Below, one piece after another: positions 52,290 through 60,596 of a stretch of DNA of 64,000 nt. The first letter of the stretch is position 1; the number at the start of each line of letters is the position of its first letter. The translations under genes and the position numbers were made by a program. The stretch is from positions 43,746-107,745 of the forward strand of contig CAYJIR010000003.1 in assembly GCA_964370295.1 (NCBI GenBank), in the 5' to 3' direction. Under the pieces are notes generated by a model. That model was not told the DNA's origin, did not search any database, and saw nothing but the letters and a program-made list of their open reading frames with translations. Source of the DNA: JAAYCI01 sp964370295 (lineage in GTDB: Bacteria > Bacillota > Clostridia > Oscillospirales > Ruminococcaceae).

Positions 52290-52555
52290 TTAAATGCCCA
52301 CTGAACAAACAAAAAACAACATATACATATTATAAAATATCATTTTTTGTTTGGGAAAGTGCAAGGTTTTTTCCGTTTTTCACACAAAAACCTTGCACTT
52401 TTGTTTTCGCCTTTTCATTTTAGGGGCGAAAACACAGTGGAAAGCATCAAGGTATGCCCATAAAAGTACTTTTCTGAGCACTTTTATGGCCACCGCATTT
52501 TGCGGTGGGGCTGAATAAGCACCCGCAAGGGTTTATTCAGCAGACATTATTTATA
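52290..52555 (+). repeat. Dispersed intergenic repeat, long copy B
   Basis: This copy shares the outer parts with copy A (35001-35150): TAAATGCCCACTGAACAAAC..ATATACATATTATAAAA and GGTATGCCCATAAAAGT..CAGACATTATTTATA. It contains an extra segment of about 100 bases (about 52345-52448) with two further hairpins, AAAGTGCAAGGTTTTT/AAACCTTGCACTTT and GTTTTCGCC/GGGCGAAAAC. The element lies between two converging genes and has no frame. Confidence 0.85.
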
Positions 52556-52592
52556 TTACATTTGATTCTATCAATGTATCTACTCTTATGCT

Positions 52593-53525
52593 TTAGCCCA
52601 ATGCTGTCACCAACACATAAGCCATATAGGCAGTATAAATCAGCAGGGCAATAACCCCCTCCAAACGATCGGTTTGTTTTTTTGTGAATGCAAACACACC
52701 CATTACCAGCATAGAAAAAATCATAACAAAGATAGGAACCAATCCCTCACTGCCAAAGGATATGGGCGAAAGCAAAGCGGACGCACCTAAAATAAATAGA
52801 ATATTTAAAATGCACGACCCCAATGCATTCCCCAATGCAATTTCACTTTCTTTTTTTCGTGCCGCCACCACACTGGTAACCAACTCTGGCAAGGATGTTC
52901 CAATCGAAACTATAGTAAGGCCAATCACTGTCTCACTGATTCCGAAAGTTTCGGCTATGGCTACGGCGTTATTCACCACCAAATCTCCACCGATAACAAT
53001 GGCCACAATGCCGCCTGCAATGTAAAGCAACTGCCTCCAAACCGGGTATGTTGCCTTGACCTCCTCTTTATTGCCGGCCCTGCTTTTTAAGGCAGCTTTT
53101 ATCAACACCACAATATAGGTAATACAAACCAAAAGGAAAATTAAACCCTCTACACGGCTTAACGTTCCGTTTAAAGCAAATACCAAAAGCAACACAGAAG
53201 CACCCAGAGCAACCGGAAAATCTCGCCGCAAGGTTGCTCTATCCGACACTAAAGGTTGAAGTAGTGCGCAGATTCCCACCACAACCAAAATATTAAAGAT
53301 ATTCGATCCTGTAACATTACTTAACGATAAATCATTGCTGCCTGCCAAAGAGGCCGTAACACTAACCGCGGCTTCAGGCAAAGATGTGCCCAGCGAAACT
53401 ATGGTAAGTCCAATGATAATAGGTGGAATTTTAAAAAGCCGTGCTAGGTCGCTGCTACCCTCCACAAAAAAATCAGCACCTTTCACAAGCCCCACCAAAC
53501 CGATCAATAAAAGCAAATACACCAT
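52593..53525 (-). CDS. Calcium/sodium exchanger (CaCA family, YrbG-like)
   Basis: The protein (310 residues) has about ten membrane helices with both alpha repeats: SLGTSLPEAAVSVTAS near 60 and SIGTSLPELVTSVVAA near 207. Each is followed by a GNxxGSxxxN motif (SNVTGSNIFN, GNALGSCILN). These are the ion-binding motifs of the cation/Ca2+ exchangers. The ATG at 53525 follows GAGG with nine-base spacing; an upstream extension is not supported. Confidence 0.92.
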   Translation of the reverse strand: MVYLLLLIGLVGLVKGADFFVEGSSDLARLFKIPPIIIGLTIVSLGTSLPEAAVSVTASLAGSNDLSLSNVTGSNIFNILVVVGICALLQPLVSDRATLRRDFPVALGASVLLLVFALNGTLSRVEGLIFLLVCITYIVVLIKAALKSRAGNKEEVKATYPVWRQLLYIAGGIVAIVIGGDLVVNNAVAIAETFGISETVIGLTIVSIGTSLPELVTSVVAARKKESEIALGNALGSCILNILFILGASALLSPISFGSEGLVPIFVMIFSMLVMGVFAFTKKQTDRLEGVIALLIYTAYMAYVLVTALG

Positions 53526-53558
53526 CCGCACGCACCTCATTTTCGCAAGATAACTTTT

Positions 53559-53588
53559 AGTATACAGGTTTATCCAGACCAAAGTCAA
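53559..53588 (-). promoter_or_regulatory. Promoter of the exchanger gene
   Basis: On the minus strand TTGACT (53583-53588) and TATACT (53559-53564) are 18 bases apart, 34 bases before the start codon. Confidence 0.7.
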
Positions 53589-53608
53589 TCGGTCGCTTTT
53601 TTGTTTTG

Positions 53609-53637
53609 TTGACAGACATCTCAAAAATAGCTACAAT
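53609..53637 (+). promoter_or_regulatory. SigmaA promoter of hisD
   Basis: TTGACA (53609-53614) and TACAAT (53632-53637) with 17-base spacing, about 70 bases before hisD. It is back to back with the exchanger promoter. Confidence 0.8.
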
Positions 53638-53704
53638 AAAGCTTGAAAAACACAAGACAAATCCATTTTTGGTTTCAAATAGTTAAACAGGAAGAGAGCT
53701 TTAC

Positions 53705-54988
53705 ATGACATATATTAAAAAGGCAAAAGAGCTTGCTGTTCTGGACGATGCCCAACTACGCAAGTCTGTTTTCGATATCATCGAAACTGTAAGAACACGC
53801 GGAGACACAGCTTTAAAAGAATATAACTTACAGTTCGACAATAGCTCACGCAGTACTTTGCGCGTTACGTCGCAGGAAGTGCAAGAAGCTTACCAAAAAG
53901 TGCCCGCAGAAGAAATAGTAGACATCCGCGCCGCTGCAGAAAACATTCGCCGTTTTGCCACGGCCCAACGCGATTGTATAAAAGAACTTCGAGACTTCGA
54001 GCCTATACCGGGGCTTCTTTTGGGGCACAGGGTTTCCCCTGTGGATTCTTGCTGTTGTTATGTGCCCGGTGGTGGTTATCCCCTATACTCCTCGGCATTG
54101 ATGCTTGGTATCCCCGCCAAAGTAGCCGGAGTAAAACGCGTGGTTGCCTGCTCGCCGTCAATGAAAAACACGGGAGAAATCCACCCCAAAACTTTGGTTG
54201 CTATGGACGTGGCCGAAGTGGATGAAATTTACGCAGTGGGCGGCGCCGGCGCTGTTGCCGCGTTTTCTTATGGCACGCAGGAAATCAGCCCGGTGGATAT
54301 CATTGTAGGACCCGGCAACCGCTATGTTAGCGAAGCCAAGCGCCAATGCTATGGAAAAGTAGGCATCGACTTTATTGCCGGCCCCAGCGAGGTGCTAATT
54401 ATCGCTGATAAAAATGCCAATGCAGAGCTTATTGCAGCAGATCTCTTGGCACAATCAGAACATGATGCAGTGGCAAAAGGAATTTTAGTAGCCTTAGATT
54501 TAGAGTTGGGCAAGCGTGTGATGCAAGCTGTAGAAACCCAACTACATACCCTGGAAACGGCTGCGATAGCAAGAAAATCTTGGCAGGACTGCGGCGAGAT
54601 TCTTGTGGCAGAAAACTTACAAGAAGCTGTAGATTATTCAAACGGCTATGCACCGGAACATCTAGAATTACACCTCCACTCTGAAGACACCCTTACTTGG
54701 GCCACCCAACACCTGAACAACTATGGTTCTTTGTTCATAGGGGCACACACTGCAGAAGTTTTTGGTGATTATGCCTCTGGCACCAACCACACACTGCCCA
54801 CAGTGGGTGCCGCGCGGTATACCGGTGGTGTTTGGGTGGGTACTTTCTTAAAGATCTGCACACACCAACGCATGCATAAAAATACAATGCAGCAATTGGC
54901 GCCGCTTGTGTCACGTTTGGCGCGTGGCGAAGGGCTTGCCGCCCATGCCCGCGCTGCAGAAATCCGCTTAAAAGAAGCCCTTCGATAA
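53705..54988 (+). CDS. hisD: Histidinol dehydrogenase family protein
   Basis: The protein (427 residues, standard) has the HisD signature YVPGGGYPLYSSALML and the VGPGNRYVSEAKRQ region. Zinc and catalytic residues are in place: Gln and His in AQSEHDAV, the Glu-His pair in YAPEHLEL, Asp in GDYASGTNHTLPT, and His in AHARAAEIRL. It catalyses the last two oxidations to histidine. It stands alone under its own promoter, outside any his operon, so a paralogue acting on a related alcohol (such as sulfopropanediol) cannot be excluded. Confidence 0.88.
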   Translation: MTYIKKAKELAVLDDAQLRKSVFDIIETVRTRGDTALKEYNLQFDNSSRSTLRVTSQEVQEAYQKVPAEEIVDIRAAAENIRRFATAQRDCIKELRDFEPIPGLLLGHRVSPVDSCCCYVPGGGYPLYSSALMLGIPAKVAGVKRVVACSPSMKNTGEIHPKTLVAMDVAEVDEIYAVGGAGAVAAFSYGTQEISPVDIIVGPGNRYVSEAKRQCYGKVGIDFIAGPSEVLIIADKNANAELIAADLLAQSEHDAVAKGILVALDLELGKRVMQAVETQLHTLETAAIARKSWQDCGEILVAENLQEAVDYSNGYAPEHLELHLHSEDTLTWATQHLNNYGSLFIGAHTAEVFGDYASGTNHTLPTVGAARYTGGVWVGTFLKICTHQRMHKNTMQQLAPLVSRLARGEGLAAHARAAEIRLKEALR

Positions 54989-55410
54989 AAAAGACGCCCT
55001 CTGTCGAAACAGCTCTTTACACTGTCCGTAGCGATACATTTTAAAACCAATACTTCTATAAACCCCCTTGATAAAAGGCTAGCTTTAGCCTCTGCAAGGG
55101 GGTTTTGCCGTGTATACCCATAAATACTTTCTCAAGCTCTCTCTTCCACAAGAAATCAGTGAATTTACTGTACCAATAACACCTTATCTTTGCAAATATT
55201 TTTTCGAACAAAACAATAATGACCGGCACTGAAGCAGTTTTAACACATTGTTCTATGACAAAAAGGCTCAAATCAGTTCACTGAATGCTCGCACTATAAT
55301 GGTTGGAACACCCACAAATATGCCCATTTAATAGCCACCGACCAAAGCATAAAAAGATTGAATCACAGGTACTATATCCATAAGCATATAGCCGTATACG
55401 CCTATTAGAA
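54989..55410. other. Converging region after hisD
   Basis: The 422 bases between hisD and the TM2-like gene contain a terminator at 55060-55106 and no convincing gene. A 71-codon minus-strand frame at 55056-55271 overlaps the terminator, lacks a ribosome binding site and has no recognisable motif. A stretch near 55319-55345 (ATGCCCATTTAATAGCCACC) faintly resembles the start of the dispersed repeat but is too weak to call. Confidence 0.4.
55060..55106. terminator. Terminator in the hisD convergent region
   Basis: AAACCCCCTTG and CAAGGGGGTTTT form a strong outer stem with a smaller AGGCTA/TAGCCT hairpin inside, followed by a T-run on the plus strand. Confidence 0.8.
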
Positions 55411-56370
55411 TCACTTTTTCCTCTGCTTCTTCTGCTTGCTCTTTTTCTCTTTTTTTAGCGAATTATCTCTGTTTTCTCCAGGAGAAATCTCCACTGTATC
55501 CAGAATTTCTTTAGACTCCGGTTCTTCCGCGAGGGGCTCCGGTTCTTCCGCGAGGGGCTCCGGTTCTGCCACAGGGGGCTCCGGTTCTGCCTCGAGGGGC
55601 TCCGGTTCTTCCTCAGGGGAGACTACCCCTATTGGTTGGAGAATGATATTATTTTCTGCTGTACTGTTTATATTCTCATTCGTAAGATTCCTTTTTCCCA
55701 ATATATCTATTTTATCAGACTCCGTATCTTCTAATAAATCCTCCTCTTTTTCCGTCACTTTCAAAGAATTCAAGGTTTCCAATGCCGAAATGGCCACATC
55801 TTTAATTTTCTCGACCCCGGCCTCATCCTCTGAAAAAACAGCATCCTCCAATTTGTTTACAAAATCCGGTCTACGTCCGCGTAACAAGGATATACCCATA
55901 ATAATCACCACAAGACCCACAACCAAACCGGGAAGTGCTTGCAAGAAAAAACCAAGTATGGGAATTTGCACCAAACTTTGCCACTGACTATTTTGAGTGA
56001 TTAAAGCACTGTATAAAACCAAAACTCCCAAAACCAAAAGACCAACACCAATATATTTACGTGGTTTTCCAGTGGATGTCTTCTTAAAGTCCAATGCATG
56101 CTCCCACAAAGCCTCCGGCACAAAACCATCGGAAAGTGCATTATATTGCGCCGGCGTTAATGAACGAATATTGAAAGTATCAAAAAAGGAGAAGGCCCAA
56201 AGCAACGGCAAAAACAAAACGATAACTGTCAGTTTAAAAAACAAAGCAAGGGCCAGCACGGCACAAAACCAAAACCCTACAGAAAGCCCTCGCCGCATAA
56301 AACCATAGTACATTTGCCCAAATCCGGGAATGCATGCGGCAACAAAAGTGAAAAATGCATTTTTTTTCAT
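55411..56370 (-). CDS. TM2-like membrane protein with Pro-Glu repeat tail
   Basis: The protein (319 residues) has hydrophobic helices at about 5-22, 30-60, 105-125 and 138-162. The N-terminal ACIPGFGQMYYGFMRRGL matches the start of TM2-domain-like proteins. It then has an acidic cytoplasmic region, a heptad repeat (PEPLAEE-like units, about 252-285) and a lysine-rich end. The repeat corresponds to five 21-base units (55516-55620). No function is known. AGGAG lies before the ATG. Codon use is like that of its neighbours. Confidence 0.7.
   Translation of the reverse strand: MKKNAFFTFVAACIPGFGQMYYGFMRRGLSVGFWFCAVLALALFFKLTVIVLFLPLLWAFSFFDTFNIRSLTPAQYNALSDGFVPEALWEHALDFKKTSTGKPRKYIGVGLLVLGVLVLYSALITQNSQWQSLVQIPILGFFLQALPGLVVGLVVIIMGISLLRGRRPDFVNKLEDAVFSEDEAGVEKIKDVAISALETLNSLKVTEKEEDLLEDTESDKIDILGKRNLTNENINSTAENNIILQPIGVVSPEEEPEPLEAEPEPPVAEPEPLAEEPEPLAEEPESKEILDTVEISPGENRDNSLKKEKKSKQKKQRKK
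55516..55620 (-). repeat. Five tandem 21-base repeats in the TM2-like gene
   Basis: Five in-frame copies of CTCCGGTTCTTCCGCGAGGGG-type units encode PEPLAEE-like heptapeptides. The two outermost identical copies at 55516-55557 suggest recent duplication. Confidence 0.85.
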
Positions 56371-56577
56371 GGCAAGTTCTCCTAATTGTATGAATAAATG
56401 ATAAAAATATTTGCTAAATCACAAAGTACATTAAAGCAAATTTTTATGATTGCAGACCAAATCTTACCCCGCAGAATATGGTTTAACATTGTGCCCGTTT
56501 TATGCCAATGATAAATTTATTTTTCTAACAGCTAACAACTTATTTTACAGTCTATTCCGTTACTATTTGACGAAAAA

Positions 56578-57816
56578 TCAAAAACACCACTCGCCGTTTT
56601 GCATAATTGGCGTTTCACTTCCGTCTTTTCCCACGCCTGTCACATTCATATCCCTTGTCCCCACCATAATATCCTCATGTATTAGGCTGTCATTAAGCCC
56701 ACGTTCTTGTAGTTCTTTTTTCGAAGATTTCTCGGCACCGTACACAGTGGTTGGATACCCGGCACCAAAAGCAATATGGCAAGCAGCATTTTCGTCGTAT
56801 AAGGTATTATAGAATAGTAGGCCGGTTTCATGCACAGGGCTGGAGGCAGCCACCAAAGCCACCTCTCCAAGGCGTGTGGCTCCCTCGTCGGCTTCAAGCA
56901 ATTGTTTTAAAAAATCTCCTCCACTTTTGGCGCTATACTCCACAGCTCGACCCGCCTCAAAACGCACACGAATTCCCTCTATAATATTACCATTATACAC
57001 ATAAGGCAAACTGCTATACACCACACCCTTTACTCTTTCGCGGTGAGGGGCTGTAAACACCTCCTCGCTAGGCACATTGGCAAAAAACGGAACACCGTCT
57101 ACACTCTTTTCACAAATACCGGAAAATACATGCCCCTCACAGAGTCCCACTTGCAAGTCTGTGCCATTTTTGCTTTGGAAACATAATGCCTCTAAATTCA
57201 TTTCTTGCAAACGTTGTATACGTGTTGCCGCTTGTTGTGCATGGTCCTGCCAAGCTTTATGTGTGTTGCCACTTTCGTCGATGCGGCACACCTTGTAAAT
57301 CGCCTGCCAAAGTGCCTCTATACCCTCTTCTTCCTCTAAATGAGGAAACACCGCAGCCGTCCAAGAGGGCGTAGGCACACAAGCCACGCTCCACTGTATT
57401 TGCGAAGACATTACAAGCTCGCGCCAGGGTTTCATCGCTTTCTCTACGGCAAGTTGTGCCCTGTCTATTTTTCCTGCATCAATGCCCTGATATAACCTTG
57501 GATTTTGTGCATAAATACTTAAAACACAAGCACCACCCTCTGCTTGAGCATAATCCAGATAGCTACGTAATTTCCATGGCTTCACATCTTCCAAAACCTC
57601 TGGCAACGCCTCTTTCATGCGCAAGCGACTCAATTGCTCATCACTATAGTGCACACACACGTCGCGTGCACCGGCCTCGTACGCTGCCGCGGCACACAGT
57701 TGCACAAATGTCGAGCATTGCAAAGGTGCATTGATAATTAAAGTTTGCCCCTTTTGTACATTAACAGCAGTGTTAACCATAAATTTTGCATATTCACGCA
57801 TTTTTCCATCCGGCAT
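56578..57816 (-). CDS. M29-family aminopeptidase
   Basis: The protein (412 residues) matches the AmpS/AmpT (M29) metalloaminopeptidases. It has an N-terminal region with GQTLIINAPL, NVPSEEVFTAP with a metal Glu near 250, LGEVALV with a second Glu, HETGLLFYNTLYDENAACHIAFG with His and Tyr near 340, and LIHEDIMVGT supplying His and Asp. It removes N-terminal residues from peptides in the cytoplasm. The ATG at 57816 is six bases from AGGAGG; the ATG at 57822 overlaps that site too closely. A 207-base gap to the TM2-like gene holds nothing recognisable. Confidence 0.9.
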   Translation of the reverse strand: MPDGKMREYAKFMVNTAVNVQKGQTLIINAPLQCSTFVQLCAAAAYEAGARDVCVHYSDEQLSRLRMKEALPEVLEDVKPWKLRSYLDYAQAEGGACVLSIYAQNPRLYQGIDAGKIDRAQLAVEKAMKPWRELVMSSQIQWSVACVPTPSWTAAVFPHLEEEEGIEALWQAIYKVCRIDESGNTHKAWQDHAQQAATRIQRLQEMNLEALCFQSKNGTDLQVGLCEGHVFSGICEKSVDGVPFFANVPSEEVFTAPHRERVKGVVYSSLPYVYNGNIIEGIRVRFEAGRAVEYSAKSGGDFLKQLLEADEGATRLGEVALVAASSPVHETGLLFYNTLYDENAACHIAFGAGYPTTVYGAEKSSKKELQERGLNDSLIHEDIMVGTRDMNVTGVGKDGSETPIMQNGEWCF

Positions 57817-57877
57817 ATTCATCCTCCTATAGTCGATAACAAAATAACACCCGTGCCGTATCCATCCTATTAATTTT

Positions 57878-59119
57878 CTATTCCGCCCTCGAATTGGCTA
57901 CTAGCTGAAATGGTGTGGTAAAGGCACCACCACCTGCTGTGGGAGAAGCAAGGCACAATGCGTGCAAATCTTCTGCCAAAGCCTCTTTTTGCGCTACTTC
58001 GGCTGCTTGTGGGCTTGTTTTAGCCAATTTGGCAAGCGAGGTTCCCATGGGTAAGCCGGGTTTTGTTTCCCCCAGCAACTCAAGACCCGCCGGTGATGCT
58101 GCCAACAAGTGTAAAAAAGGGGCCGTGTCAGCCGGGGTCGATGTAATACCAAGGGCCGCTGATAAAGCCAATCGACGCACTCGGGAATGTGCAAAACGTT
58201 TACTCTTTGCTTGCGCATATAACTCTTGCAGGCTGGCACACTCCACAGCGGCCTTGGCCAGACGATTTTCCAAGCCTTCGCCTGCGCCGGGACTATGGCC
58301 TATCTGCGAAGCCGTAAGCCCACGCAAACGTGAAAGCAGTAGCATCTCGAAGCGCTTATACTCCAATACACATCCTTTTTCCCATGCCGATGCATACAAC
58401 GGTTGGCATTCCGGTGGAACAAAATTTTCGAATACCTTTACACCCTGCGCCTGCGCCTGACTTCGTAGCCAGCTTGCCGAAGCAATGCCACCACAGGGAT
58501 TTCCATCGTGCTGTGCACCTTTACGGGCAAGTGCAAAAGGTCGAAGATGACTTTGGCCCTCTGTAATACCCGGTGCGGGATACTCATGAAGCAAAGCCTT
58601 GCAATATTCAACACCCAAAATATTGTTCGGTTTGGAAAGCAATTCCTTGGCATCCGGCAAAAAAGTCTGTGCCACTTTGGCTCGAATTGTCGCAAAACTC
58701 TCCCCTTGGTGAAGTTCTTTTTGTAAAGCCTCTTGAAAACCGGGGCTTTTCAAAAGAGATGCCAGTTCCATCAACGTGTCGACATTAGGTGTCTCCGCGC
58801 CAAATGCTACCTCCTGCACACTGCCCAGTGCGGCCAAAAGTCCCACTGCACCACGTGCAAATCCCTCGGCCGAAGATGTCGCCCATGCAAGCGGCAAGCG
58901 ATACACCAAGTCCACCCCTGCTAAAACAGCAGCACGGGCCCGCAGCGACGTGCAAAAAAGAGCAGCTTCAGCGCGCTGCACAAAAGGTCCACTCATCACA
59001 CAAACCACAGCATCCGCTTTATTTTCTCGCAATTTTTGTATCATAAAAGCATGCCCTTGGTGGAAGGGATTATACTCGCAAACAATGCCCACCACTTTTT
59101 TCTTGGCCGTTGCCCTCAC
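57878..59119 (-). CDS. tmcAL: tRNA(Met) cytidine acetate ligase TmcAL
   Basis: The protein (413 residues) has the nucleotidyltransferase start VVGIVCEYNPFHQGHAFMI (HxGH), CVMSGPFVQRAEAA, and RLPLAWATSSAEGFARGAV. Further motifs are SKPNNILGVEYCKAL and ARKGAQHDG. TmcAL activates acetate with ATP and attaches it to cytidine 34 of elongator tRNA-Met. A GTG at 59119 follows AAAGGAG with seven-base spacing. It is divergent from ackA, a frequent neighbour, and acetate is a shared metabolite. The C-terminal 100 residues are alanine-rich. Confidence 0.92.
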   Translation of the reverse strand: MRATAKKKVVGIVCEYNPFHQGHAFMIQKLRENKADAVVCVMSGPFVQRAEAALFCTSLRARAAVLAGVDLVYRLPLAWATSSAEGFARGAVGLLAALGSVQEVAFGAETPNVDTLMELASLLKSPGFQEALQKELHQGESFATIRAKVAQTFLPDAKELLSKPNNILGVEYCKALLHEYPAPGITEGQSHLRPFALARKGAQHDGNPCGGIASASWLRSQAQAQGVKVFENFVPPECQPLYASAWEKGCVLEYKRFEMLLLSRLRGLTASQIGHSPGAGEGLENRLAKAAVECASLQELYAQAKSKRFAHSRVRRLALSAALGITSTPADTAPFLHLLAASPAGLELLGETKPGLPMGTSLAKLAKTSPQAAEVAQKEALAEDLHALCLASPTAGGGAFTTPFQLVANSRAE

Positions 59120-59260
59120 TTTTTTTCTCCTTTGCTTGAAAAAGTTCCCTTCTCATTATATAATAATCTAAGCAGAAATGCCAAAACACTTTTTTTGGCA
59201 AATAAAAGCACACAAGACAGGGCTATAATAAAGCCTCTGTCGCAGAGGAGAGTTTAGAAA

Positions 59261-60454
59261 ATGAAGATTTTGGTTATCAATGCCGGCAGTTCCTCCCTAA
59301 AATATCAGCTTATTAACATGGAAGACGAATCCGTAATGTGCAAAGGCTTGTGCGAACGCATTGGCATCGAAGGTGGCACTGTAAACCACAGCGCTAAAGG
59401 CGAGACATGGAAAATCAAACAAGACATGCCCTCGCATGCCGAAGCTTTCGCTAAAATGCTAGAGCTGATGAGTGAAGGCGAAGAAGCCGTTATCAAAGAC
59501 CGCTCAGAAATCAATGCTGTAGGACACCGCACTGTGCACGGAGGCGAAAAATTTACAAGTAGCGCCATCATCAACGATGAAACCTTGGCCGGAATTGAAA
59601 GCTGTAATTCGCTAGCGCCACTACATAACCCTCCTCAGGTCCTTGGTATCCGTAGCGCCCAACAGGTATTTGGTGCCTCTGTGCCACAGGTTGCCGTGTT
59701 CGACACCGCCTTCCACCAAACCATGCCCCCCACTGCCTACATGTATCCCGTCCCCTATGAATACTATGAAGACTACGGTGTGCGCCGCTACGGCTTCCAT
59801 GGCACCAGCCATCGCTATGTTAGCGAGCAAGCGGCACATGTCCTGGGCGTTCCCATTGAAAATCTTAAAATCGTTACTTGCCATTTGGGCAATGGTTCTT
59901 CCATCGCGGCGGTAGACCGTGGAAAAAGCATCGACACCAGCATGGGTCTTACCCCACTGGCCGGTATATTAATGGGCACACGCAGTGGCGATATTGACCC
60001 CAGTGTTGTCACCTTTTTGCAGGAAAAAACCGGCATGAATGCCGCAGAGATTAATGATGTTCTAAACAAAAAGTCCGGTCTTTTGGGCGTGTCCGGCCTC
60101 TCTAGCGACAACCGTGACATTGAAGTGGCCGCAATGAACGGCCATGTGCGTGCCGCCTTGGTGCACTCTATGTTGTTCTATGAAATCAAAAAACATATCG
60201 GTGCCTATGCCGCCGCTATGAATGGTCTGGATTGCGTAGTGTTCACAGGGGGCATTGGCGAAAATAGCCGTCGCGTGCGCAAATATACTTGCCGTGGTCT
60301 AGAATTTTTGGGCTTACACTACGACGATGCCAAAAATGAAAACGCACAAATGGATATTTCCACCGATTATTCGCGTGTACGTGTTTTGGTTATTCCCACT
60401 AACGAAGAACTGATGATTGCGCGCGACACTCTTACGCTCGTAAAAAATCACTAA
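59261..60454 (+). CDS. ackA: Acetate kinase
   Basis: The protein (397 residues, standard) contains MKILVINAGSSSLKYQLI at the start, AVGHRTVHGGEKF near 88, FHGTSHRYV near 178, LGNGSSIAAV near 208, and VFTGGIGENSRRVR near 325. It transfers phosphate between acetyl phosphate and ADP, giving ATP in acetate fermentation. AGGAGAG lies before the ATG. pta is not adjacent. It converges with the chemoreceptor across a perfect palindrome. Confidence 0.98.
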   Translation: MKILVINAGSSSLKYQLINMEDESVMCKGLCERIGIEGGTVNHSAKGETWKIKQDMPSHAEAFAKMLELMSEGEEAVIKDRSEINAVGHRTVHGGEKFTSSAIINDETLAGIESCNSLAPLHNPPQVLGIRSAQQVFGASVPQVAVFDTAFHQTMPPTAYMYPVPYEYYEDYGVRRYGFHGTSHRYVSEQAAHVLGVPIENLKIVTCHLGNGSSIAAVDRGKSIDTSMGLTPLAGILMGTRSGDIDPSVVTFLQEKTGMNAAEINDVLNKKSGLLGVSGLSSDNRDIEVAAMNGHVRAALVHSMLFYEIKKHIGAYAAAMNGLDCVVFTGGIGENSRRVRKYTCRGLEFLGLHYDDAKNENAQMDISTDYSRVRVLVIPTNEELMIARDTLTLVKNH

Positions 60455-60521
60455 CACAAAACAACCGGCGCAACCCATTTTGCTCTTGTTCTTTTAACAC
60501 AAAGTATCTATTTTACTCCAT

Positions 60522-60562
60522 AGAATTGCCCCCATGCAAAGTATTTGCATGGGGGCAATTCT
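60522..60562. terminator. Perfect palindromic terminator between ackA and the chemoreceptor gene
   Basis: AGAATTGCCCCCATGCAAA and its exact complement surround a three-base loop, with AT-rich flanks on both sides. It serves both converging genes. Confidence 0.8.
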
Positions 60563-60596
60563 TATTCTAAGGAAATCAAAAACCCAATCATTAAAT

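Noticed and set aside
35001..52555. Repeat copies A-D as remnants of an insertion sequence
   Set aside because: No transposase fragment and no consistent target duplication were seen. The elements consist only of hairpins, so I leave their origin open.
55056..55271. 71-residue minus-strand frame in the hisD convergent gap
   Set aside because: It overlaps a strong terminator, has no ribosome binding site and no recognisable motif.
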